Shown here: in pieces, positions 1 to 4,897 of the stretch | Layout of the letters: the number at the start of each line of letters is the position of its first letter | Numbering within the stretch: position 1 is the first letter of the stretch | Assembly: GCA_012269805.1 (NCBI GenBank) | Contig: JAAXJP010000288.1 | Span: 1 to 7,002, forward strand | Source of the DNA: Rubrivirga sp. | GTDB lineage: Bacteria; Bacteroidota; Rhodothermia; Rhodothermales; Rubricoccaceae | Direction of reading: 5' to 3' | Length of the DNA: 7,002 nt | Notes under the pieces: generated by a model | Told to the model about the DNA's origin: nothing | The model's database searches: none | Seen by the model: only the letters and a program-made list of their open reading frames with translations | Program-made: the position numbers and the translations under genes

Positions 1-982
1 TCATCCAGCCCATGTCGCTCATCCACCAGACCACGTCGCCGGGGCGGACGTCCATCGGGTGGCGCATGTCCTGCGCGGCCTTGATCGGGAACCCGCAGTG
101 TGTGTGGACGGCCCCCTTCGGGGTGCCGGTCGTGCCGGACGTGTAGATGAGGAGGCACGGGTCCTCGGCCGCCGTGTCCGCGCAGCCCGTCGCCGACGAC
201 TGGCGGCCGACCTCGAGAAGGTGGCCCCACGGCACGTCGCGCCCTCCCGCGCGCGGCGTCCCGATCAAGTCGTCGCCCATCCGGTTGACCACGAAGACGT
301 GGCGGACGCTCGGGACCTGTGCCAGGGCCTCGTCGGCCGTCGTCTTCATGGGGACAGCCCGGCCGCGCCGCGGGGCCCCGTCGGCGACGACGAGCGCCTG
401 GGCGTTCCCGTCGGCGAGGCGCGTCGCAACGGCCTCGGCGCCGTAGCCGGAAAAGAGGGGCAAGACGACCCCGCCGATCCGGGCGACGGCGAGGAAGGCG
501 ACGACGATCTCGGGCGTCATCGGGAGGTACAGCCCGACGGCGTCGCCCGCGCCGAGGCCGTGGGCCCGGAGCCCGGCCGCGCACGCCTCGACCTCGGCGT
601 GGAGCTCGCGGTACGTCAGCGCCCGCGTCGCCCCTTCCTCCGACTCGTACCGGACCGCGTCGCGCTCCCACGTCTCCGTCCCGGCCCATCGATCCAGGCA
701 GTTGTGAACCACGTTCATCCGCCCGTCGACACACCAGCGCGGCCGCTCGATGCCATCCGAGGGATCGAGCACCTCGGTGTACGGGCGGCTGAACTCGATG
801 CCGAGGTCCTCCATCACGAGGTCCCAGAACCGGCCGACGTCGTCGAGCGCCCACCGCTCGAGTGCGGCGTAGCCGTCGAGTCCGAGGTGGGTCCAGAGCC
901 GTGCGAGGTTCGTGCCGGCGACGTGCTCGGGCGAGGGCTGCCACGCGACGGGCTGGCCGAAGGGGAACGTGTCGGAGGGCAT
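1..982 (-). CDS. AMP-forming acyl-CoA synthetase, acetyl-CoA-synthetase-like (3' end beyond window)
   Basis: Family role: ANL-superfamily ligase that activates a carboxylic acid with ATP to an acyl-adenylate, then transfers it to CoA in the cytoplasm. The minus strand is open from an ATG at 980-982 to the window edge, giving 327 residues, about half of a usual ~650-residue protein. An ACS-type N-terminal region spans about residues 15-100 (NLARLW, RFWDLV, VVHNCLDRW). The AMP-binding domain follows, with the phosphate-binding A3 motif YTSGTTGTPKG at residues 280-290 (about bases 113-144). The last visible residues, VVWWMSDMGWM, fit the next conserved block of ACS-like ligases. The adenylation and CoA-binding C-terminal half, including the acetylatable lysine, lies outside, so the substrate (acetate, propionate, acetoacetate or other) cannot be assigned. 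There is no Shine-Dalgarno; the leader immediately before ATG reads CCTTGCCCACCC. It is divergent from the gene starting at 1176. Confidence 0.9.
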   Translation of the reverse strand, partial: MPSDTFPFGQPVAWQPSPEHVAGTNLARLWTHLGLDGYAALERWALDDVGRFWDLVMEDLGIEFSRPYTEVLDPSDGIERPRWCVDGRMNVVHNCLDRWAGTETWERDAVRYESEEGATRALTYRELHAEVEACAAGLRAHGLGAGDAVGLYLPMTPEIVVAFLAVARIGGVVLPLFSGYGAEAVATRLADGNAQALVVADGAPRRGRAVPMKTTADEALAQVPSVRHVFVVNRMGDDLIGTPRAGGRDVPWGHLLEVGRQSSATGCADTAAEDPCLLIYTSGTTGTPKGAVHTHCGFPIKAAQDMRHPMDVRPGDVVWWMSDMGWM

Positions 983-1073
983 GGGTGGGCAAGGCTACCT
1001 GAATGGTCTGCCAAGCTAGCGGGAGGCTGAGTGGGCGGGCCCGTCTCTACAAGGGGGGCGACGGTGGCCCCAC

Positions 1074-1085
1074 CCCCGATCGGGG
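1074..1085. repeat. Perfect 12-bp palindrome CCCCGATCGGGG in the divergent intergenic region
   Basis: CCCCGATCGGGG is fully self-complementary. It lies between the divergent starts at 982 and 1176, where a dimeric regulator could bind and act on both genes. A regulatory role is inference from position and symmetry. In such GC-rich DNA a chance palindrome is possible. Confidence 0.45.
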
Positions 1086-1104
1086 ACGATCCCCTACGCC
1101 CAGT

Positions 1105-1118
1105 TGGGGGCGCCCCCA
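1105..1118. repeat. Perfect 14-bp palindrome TGGGGGCGCCCCCA in the divergent intergenic region
   Basis: TGGGGGCGCCCCCA reads identically on both strands. It lies 57 nt before the ATG at 1176 and 19 nt after the palindrome at 1074-1085. It could be an operator or a small DNA/RNA fold. No regulator gene is adjacent in the window to support a specific binding protein. Confidence 0.45.
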
Positions 1119-1175
1119 CGGAACGGCTGGACTGCGGCTCCGGTGAAACGAAACCCTCTCTCATTTCCCTCTCCA

Positions 1176-1997
1176 ATGGCTGACACAACCTCCCCGCCGA
1201 CCGAGTCCACGGCTGAGCACGCCAAGCGCGAGGCGTCCAAGACGGCCACCGACGCCAAGTCCGCGGCCTCCGACGTGGCCGTCAGCGCCAAGAGCGCCGC
1301 GAAGGACGTGGCCGACACGGCCACCGACAGGGCGAAGGCCCTCGCCGACGACGCCGCGGACCGCGCCGAGAGCGCCGCGGCGTCCGGCAAGCGCCAGGCG
1401 ACCGACGTGCTCGACGACGCCGCCGACGTCCTCCACGACACGTCTGACTCTCTCCGCGACCACGACCACGACGCCTTCGCCCGCTACGCCGACCAGGCCG
1501 CCCGCCAGGTCGAGGGCTTCACGTCCGCGATCCGAGACCGGAGCGTCGGCGAGATCCTGGACGAGGCCGAGCGGTTCGCCCGTCGCGAGCCGGCCCTCTT
1601 CGTGGGCGGCGCGTTCCTCCTCGGCATCTTCGGCGCCCGCTTCCTCAAGGCCGACCGGGACGAGGCGGGTTCTGATCGGGCGTCTCGGTCAGCCACCCCC
1701 GCCGCTGGCGAGACCCGCCAGTATGGCGGCCTCGGCGCAGCGGGCACCCCCGCCGGGCGGCCCTATCCCACGCGAACGGCGGGCACGACGGGCTCGGCTG
1801 TCTCGGGCGGCACGAGCGCATCGCCTTCCCCGACGGCGGGGTCGGGCTCGAGCGCTGCGGCGGCCACGCCCGGTACGATGGGCTCGGGCACGGGCGGGAC
1901 CGGCTCCTCGCTCGCTCTCGGCACGGCGTCCGGCTCCGCAGCCGGAGGGTCTGGCGCCGCTCTGTCCTCCCGTACGGCCGACGACGAGACCCCATAG
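1176..1997 (+). CDS. LEA-like single-pass membrane protein with Ser/Thr/Gly-rich tail (hypothetical)
   Basis: A 273-residue protein of unknown function. Residues 10-90 are an Ala/Lys/Asp-rich helical stretch with short recurring patterns (AKSAAKDVADTATDRAKAL), like LEA/apolipoprotein-type amphipathic helices. Residues 98-137 (FARYADQAARQVEGF, then DRSVGEILDEAERFARREP) lead into one hydrophobic segment, PALFVGGAFLLGIFGARFL at 139-157. This arrangement resembles the alphaproteobacterial proteins annotated as nutrient-deprivation-induced. Residues 160-273 are low-complexity Gly/Ser/Thr/Ala, probably disordered. I chose the ATG at 1176 over an in-frame TTG at 1104 because the extra 24 residues are Pro/Arg-rich and unlike the rest. 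No Shine-Dalgarno is visible; the leader is CT-rich. It ends 3 nt before the next gene, so it is probably the first gene of a three-gene operon. A stress or envelope role is inference. Confidence 0.82.
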   Translation: MADTTSPPTESTAEHAKREASKTATDAKSAASDVAVSAKSAAKDVADTATDRAKALADDAADRAESAAASGKRQATDVLDDAADVLHDTSDSLRDHDHDAFARYADQAARQVEGFTSAIRDRSVGEILDEAERFARREPALFVGGAFLLGIFGARFLKADRDEAGSDRASRSATPAAGETRQYGGLGAAGTPAGRPYPTRTAGTTGSAVSGGTSASPSPTAGSGSSAAAATPGTMGSGTGGTGSSLALGTASGSAAGGSGAALSSRTADDETP

Positions 1998-2000
1998 ACC

Positions 2001-2474
2001 ATGGCCGATTCCCGAACACCCACTCCCGAGGTCCCGCCTGACTCGGTCGCGCTCGTCGAGGGCGACCGCCAGCCCGCGCCCGCGGACCGCTCGCTGTCCG
2101 ACCTCCTCTCGGAGCTCTCTGCGGAGACGACGACGCTCGTCAAGCAGGAGGTCCGGCTGGCGAAGGCCGAGGCCCGCGAGGAGATCCGCGAGGCCGCGAA
2201 GGGCGTCGGCGAAGCCGCCGCCGGCGGTGCCGTGGCCTACACCGGCCTCATCGCGCTCGTGATCGGCCTCGGCTGGGGCCTCGGTCTCCTATTCGACGAC
2301 GATGGCGGCCTCATCTGGCTCGGCATCACGCTCGCCGGGCTGGCCGTCGCGCTCGTCGGCGCCTTCATGCTCAAGAAGGGGCGCGACCACCTCAAGGCGC
2401 TGTCCGCCCCGCTCGACACGACTACCCAAACCCTGAAAGAGGACAAACAATGGATCAAGGAAGAGACCCGGTGA
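2001..2474 (+). CDS. Phage holin family / putative Actinobacterial Holin-X (holin superfamily III) protein
   Basis: A 157-residue integral membrane protein. After a Pro-rich N-terminus, residues 29-72 form a charged amphipathic helix (LLSELSAETTTLVKQEVRLA) typical of PF07332 proteins. Two hydrophobic segments follow, at about 76-98 (VAYTGLIALVIGLGWGLGLL) and 103-124 (LIWLGITLAGLAVALVGAFM), separated by the short acidic turn FDDDGG. The C-terminus TLKEDKQWIKEE is a recurring ending in this family. Despite the family name there is no phage gene nearby. In chromosomal settings these proteins commonly neighbour DUF3618 and YqjD-like genes, as here, so lysis is unlikely and an envelope role is more plausible (inference). 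It starts 3 nt after the previous stop, and its 3' end overlaps the next gene by 25 nt, including that gene's ribosome-binding site. Confidence 0.88.
   Translation: MADSRTPTPEVPPDSVALVEGDRQPAPADRSLSDLLSELSAETTTLVKQEVRLAKAEAREEIREAAKGVGEAAAGGAVAYTGLIALVIGLGWGLGLLFDDDGGLIWLGITLAGLAVALVGAFMLKKGRDHLKALSAPLDTTTQTLKEDKQWIKEETR
2436..2442 (+). promoter_or_regulatory. Shine-Dalgarno AAAGAGG for the DUF3618 gene, inside the upstream coding sequence
   Basis: AAAGAGG lies 7 nt before the ATG at 2450. It is the only clear Shine-Dalgarno seen before any start in the window, and it supports 2450 as the start. It sits within the last codons of the holin-family gene. Confidence 0.6.
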
Positions 2475-3688
2475 CGGGCACCCCAACCAACCCACCCGTC
2501 GATTCGACCCGTACTTCGGACAACCCCCAGGCCATCGCGGACGACATCCGCGAGACCCGCGCGGAGCTCGACGAGACGATCGGCGCGATCGGGGCCAAGC
2601 TCGACCCGTCGCACCTGATCGACGAGGCGAAGGACCACCTGACCGCGTCGGCCCGAGACGCGGGCGCGTCGATGCTCGATCAGGTCAAGTCGAGCTCCGT
2701 GCTCGACACGATCAAGGACAACCCGGTCCCGGCCATGGCCGTCGGGCTGTCGGTCGCGTGGTTCCTCTCGAAGATCGGCGAGTCCGAGACCGATCGGTAC
2801 CGGCGCGAGCGGTACCTCGCCACGGGCGACCCGTACTACGCCCCGCGTCTCCAGGGGCGGTACGGCGAGGACCGCTATGGTCGCGGGTACGACCGTGGGT
2901 ACGGCCGAGCCTACTCCGGCGACGCTTACGGCGACGACGAGTCGATGCTCGACACCGCAAAGGACAAGGCGACGGACGCCGTCGACGCCGCCAAAGACAA
3001 GGCCTCCCACGCCGCGGACGCGGTGAAGGACGCGGCCTCGACGCTCGGAGACAAGGCCTCATCGGCGACCGACCGGGCTGGGAGCGCCACGAGCGACGCC
3101 TCCGGTGCCGTCGGAGATCGGGCCCGCGGGGCCGGCCGGCAGCTCCAGCGCTACGAGCGCCGGGCAGAATCGTGGCTCGACCGGCAGATGCAGCAGAACC
3201 CGCTCGCCGTCGGGGCCGTGGCCCTCGCCGCGGGCGCGCTCGTCGGCCTCTCCGTGCCCGAGACGGACGCGGAGCACCGCGCGCTCGGCGACCCCGCGGA
3301 GGCCGCTCGCCAGCGGCTGACGTCGGCGGCGCGAGACGCCGGCGAACGCGTGACGAGCGCCGCGCAGGACGTCGCCGATCAGGCGGCTGACAAAGCGAAG
3401 GCGGTCGGCAAGGAGGCCGAGTCGGAGGCGAAGGAGGTGGGCGATAAGGCCCAGTCCCGCGCCGACCGCGTCTCCGACACGGCCAAGGCCGAGGCGGATC
3501 GGAAGACCCCCGGATCCTCGACGTCGTCGGGCTCGGACGCGTCGACGGGCTCCTCGGTCGACCTCTCGACATCGAGCGGCGGCCCGGGGACGACCAAGCC
3601 CCCGAGCACGTCGGACCTACCGGATACCGTCGTCGACATGAGTGGGACGTCCGGCTCGTCGGGCACGGGCTCGGCCGGCACCTCCTAG
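2450..3688 (+). CDS. DUF3618-domain membrane protein with LEA-like repeats and two hydrophobic segments
   Basis: A 412-residue protein. A DUF3618 domain occupies about residues 25-65 (IADDIRETRAELDETIGAIG, then KLDPSHLIDEAKDHL). It is followed by a hydrophobic segment at 92-107 (PVPAMAVGLSVAWFLS), a Tyr/Arg/Gly-rich linker at 117-160 (GRYGEDRYGRGYDRGYGRAY), and an Ala/Lys/Asp LEA-like helix at 165-222. Next come a basic helix (LQRYERRAESWLDRQMQQ), a second hydrophobic segment NPLAVGAVALAAGALVGLSV at 250-269, another long charged helical region at 284-352, and a Ser/Thr/Gly/Pro-rich tail from 354. This matches DUF3618/YqjD-like envelope proteins, which are ribosome- or membrane-associated in some species. 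The biochemical function is unknown. It is the third gene of the operon, overlaps the holin-family gene by 25 nt in another frame (probable translational coupling), and is followed 20 nt later by a strong hairpin. Confidence 0.88.
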   Translation: MDQGRDPVTGTPTNPPVDSTRTSDNPQAIADDIRETRAELDETIGAIGAKLDPSHLIDEAKDHLTASARDAGASMLDQVKSSSVLDTIKDNPVPAMAVGLSVAWFLSKIGESETDRYRRERYLATGDPYYAPRLQGRYGEDRYGRGYDRGYGRAYSGDAYGDDESMLDTAKDKATDAVDAAKDKASHAADAVKDAASTLGDKASSATDRAGSATSDASGAVGDRARGAGRQLQRYERRAESWLDRQMQQNPLAVGAVALAAGALVGLSVPETDAEHRALGDPAEAARQRLTSAARDAGERVTSAAQDVADQAADKAKAVGKEAESEAKEVGDKAQSRADRVSDTAKAEADRKTPGSSTSSGSDASTGSSVDLSTSSGGPGTTKPPSTSDLPDTVVDMSGTSGSSGTGSAGTS

Positions 3689-3691
3689 CCT

Positions 3692-3750
3692 CAAACGAGA
3701 CACCATGCAGAGGGGCAGGCGCCGTCGGTGGCGCCTGCCCCTCTCGTTTG
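3692..3750 (+). terminator. Strong hairpin terminator after the three-gene operon, with flanking inverted arms
   Basis: A perfect 15-bp stem, AGAGGGGCAGGCGCC at 3709-3723 with its complement at 3730-3744, encloses the 6-nt loop GTCGGT and is followed by CGTTTG. A second inverted pair, CAAACGAGA at 3692-3700 and TCTCGTTTG at 3742-3750, flanks and partly competes with the inner stem. In both directions the stem is followed within a few bases by a short T-containing stretch, so it may work bidirectionally. It starts 3 nt after the DUF3618 stop. The stem strength is seen directly; termination is inferred. Confidence 0.82.
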
Positions 3751-3783
3751 GAGTCGGCCCGCCCCGGCGCCGAGGCGGACCAG

Positions 3784-4039
3784 CCGGCCGGGGGCGAGGG
3801 CGCTCACGACGCGCGGGCGGTTGACGAAGTCGATGTTGGCCGCCGCGATGAACTGCTCGCCCGAGAACGGCGCCCTATACCGCCCCGCGGTCAGCCGGAG
3901 GTCTTCGGTGGGGCGTAGCTGATCCGGACGCTGAGGAGCGCCGTCCCGCTCGTGAAGTTGCCTGGAGGAGGCCGCCGAACCGGTCGAGCGTCCCGCTGAG
4001 TCGGGGCTGCGCGGTGGCGATGTCGAGACGGCGCCGCAG
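3784..4039 (-). pseudogene. Decayed fragment of an OprO/OprP-type (phosphate-selective family) porin
   Basis: No intact gene covers this gap, but three consecutive minus-strand frames join into porin-like sequence. Bases 4039-3962 read LRRRLDIATAQPRL, then SGTLDRFGGLLQ. Bases 3959-3910 read NFTSGTALLSVRISYAP. Bases 3909-3784 read TEDLRLTAGRYRAPFSGEQF, then IAAANIDFVNRP and RVVSALAPGR. The core (AG-[RQ]-[YF]-x-x-PFS, an IDF..R..VV..LAPGR run) is characteristic of phosphate-selective porin O/P family proteins, a 16-stranded outer-membrane beta-barrel in full form. Two frame changes, near 3960 and 3909, plus loss of the N-terminal part and of everything after LAPGR show that it is broken. Only about 85 of the usual ~350-450 residues remain. 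Assignment is by eye from motifs. Sequencing error could explain a frameshift but not the missing ends. Confidence 0.6.
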
Positions 4040-4040
4040 C

Positions 4041-4067
4041 GCCCCGCCGGCTGGGGGCTGGCGGGGC
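4041..4067 (-). terminator. GC-rich hairpin downstream of the SDR gene, possible terminator
   Basis: GCCCCGCC at 4041-4048 pairs with GGCGGGGC at 4060-4067. Two further pairs (one G-U) are possible inside, leaving a loop of about 7 nt. It starts 36 nt after the SDR stop. No T-run follows in the minus direction, so intrinsic termination is uncertain. The same 8-nt arms recur in the hairpin at 4831-4857. Confidence 0.4.
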
Positions 4068-4102
4068 ACCAACGAGGGTGGGCCGAGTACGCTTGGCGGC
4101 GG

Positions 4103-4732
4103 TCAGACCGTCGCGAGCCCCTCGCGGATCGGGGTCGACCCGCCCGTCATTTCGATCACGCGGTCCTGCGTCTCCGAGATGGTGAGGGTCGCGGCGAGGG
4201 CGAGCGCCACGTCCTGCCGGGCGACCGTCCGCGGGTGCTCGTCGAAGTCGAGCGACGTGTCGAAGGAGGCCGTTCCGGTGCCGGCGCCGTTCGTGAGCGT
4301 GGTCGGGCGAAGGGTCGTGTAGACGAGGTCGCTGTCCTCGAGGTGCGCGTCGGCCGCTTGCTTGGCGCGGAGGTAGTCCTGGAGCTGGTCGGCCGCCTCC
4401 GGGTCGTCCGCCCCGATCGCGCTCAGCATCACGAACCGGTCGACGCCCTGGTCCTCGGTCGCGTCGATGAGCGCAATCGCCCCGTCCCGGTCGACGCCCT
4501 CGACGTCCTCACCGCTCGATCCTGCCGCAAACACGACGGCGTCGGCGCCGGCCGGCACCTCGGACACGTCGCCGGTGAGGTCGGCGACGACGGGCTCGGC
4601 CCCGAGCCGGCGGATCAGGTCGGCCTGCCCGTCGTCCCGGATCATGCCGCGGACGGTGTGCCCGGCGCGGGCGAGGAGATGAACGAGGTGCTGGCCGACG
4701 TCGCCGTGGGCGCCTGCAACGAGAATGGTCAT
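4103..4732 (-). CDS. SDR-family NAD(P)H-binding protein (atypical, YwnB/YhfK-like)
   Basis: A 209-residue cytoplasmic Rossmann-fold protein. It begins MTILVAGAHGDVGQHL, with the dinucleotide-binding glycine motif GAHGDVG at residues 7-13. A strand ending in VVADLTGD follows at about 48-55, then VVFAAGSS at 66-73 in the position of the NNAG-like loop. VMLSAIGADDP at 101-111 contributes Ser104, and Tyr120/Lys124 of YLRAK form a YxxxK pair. LRPTTLTNGAGTG at 141-153 matches the substrate-side loop of atypical SDRs annotated as NAD(P)H-binding or NAD-dependent epimerase-like. No substrate can be assigned. Start ATG at 4730-4732 directly precedes the first beta strand; its leader is CT-rich with no Shine-Dalgarno. 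It lies downstream of hmgA in the same direction but across a 165-nt gap with hairpins and tandem repeats, so co-transcription with the tyrosine genes is doubtful. Confidence 0.88.
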   Translation of the reverse strand: MTILVAGAHGDVGQHLVHLLARAGHTVRGMIRDDGQADLIRRLGAEPVVADLTGDVSEVPAGADAVVFAAGSSGEDVEGVDRDGAIALIDATEDQGVDRFVMLSAIGADDPEAADQLQDYLRAKQAADAHLEDSDLVYTTLRPTTLTNGAGTGTASFDTSLDFDEHPRTVARQDVALALAATLTISETQDRVIEMTGGSTPIREGLATV

Positions 4733-4791
4733 GGGGGAGGGGAGAGGTGCCCCGGTCCCACGGGCCCTGGCCGCTCGGGTGCCCCCTGTCC

Positions 4792-4827
4792 GGAGGCTTC
4801 ACGTACGAGGGAGGCGTCACGTACGAG
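4792..4827. repeat. Two tandem 18-bp repeats upstream of the SDR gene
   Basis: GGAGGCTTCACGTACGAG at 4792-4809 is followed immediately by GGAGGCGTCACGTACGAG at 4810-4827, with one mismatch. Each contains the palindromic core CGTACG. The pair sits 60-95 nt before the SDR start on the minus strand, a suitable place for an operator or promoter element. Function is inferred from position only. Confidence 0.6.
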
Positions 4828-4830
4828 AAC

Positions 4831-4887
4831 GCCCCGCCAGCAACGAGCCGGCGGGGCGCGAGTCGGTCCGCCTCGGCACCGAGGCGG
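4831..4887 (-). terminator. Two consecutive hairpins after hmgA, probable terminator
   Basis: Read on the minus strand after the hmgA stop, the first hairpin is an 8-bp stem at 4868-4887 (CCGCCTCG and CGAGGCGG around a 4-nt loop). The second is an 8-bp stem at 4831-4857 (GCCCCGCC/GGCGGGGC around 11 nt), followed by GTTCTCG. There is no long T-run. Position and pairing support termination between hmgA and the SDR gene. Confidence 0.5.
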
Positions 4888-4897
4888 GGCGAGTCCG

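Noticed and set aside
59..1030. A 323-codon plus-strand frame opposite the acyl-CoA ligase
   Set aside because: The minus-strand translation contains the ligase A3 motif and family landmarks; the plus-strand frame is low-complexity Arg/Val/Gly sequence.
1104..1175. TTG start at 1104 extending the first operon gene by 24 residues
   Set aside because: The added residues come from the palindromic GC-rich intergenic region and have unrelated composition; the ATG at 1176 starts a typical N-terminus.
2001..2474. Prophage or lysis cassette suggested by the holin-family protein
   Set aside because: No endolysin, spanin, phage structural gene, integrase or attachment site is present. Chromosomal holin-family proteins next to DUF3618 genes are common and not phage-derived in function.
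2712..3572. A 286-codon minus-strand frame within the DUF3618 gene
   Set aside because: Composed almost entirely of Arg, Pro and Ser with no domain; shadow of the repetitive plus-strand gene.
3875..4072. Intact 65-codon minus-strand small gene
   Set aside because: Only part of it (up to about 3962) reads like porin; after that the porin reading moves to other frames, so the open frame is a by-product of the decayed gene.
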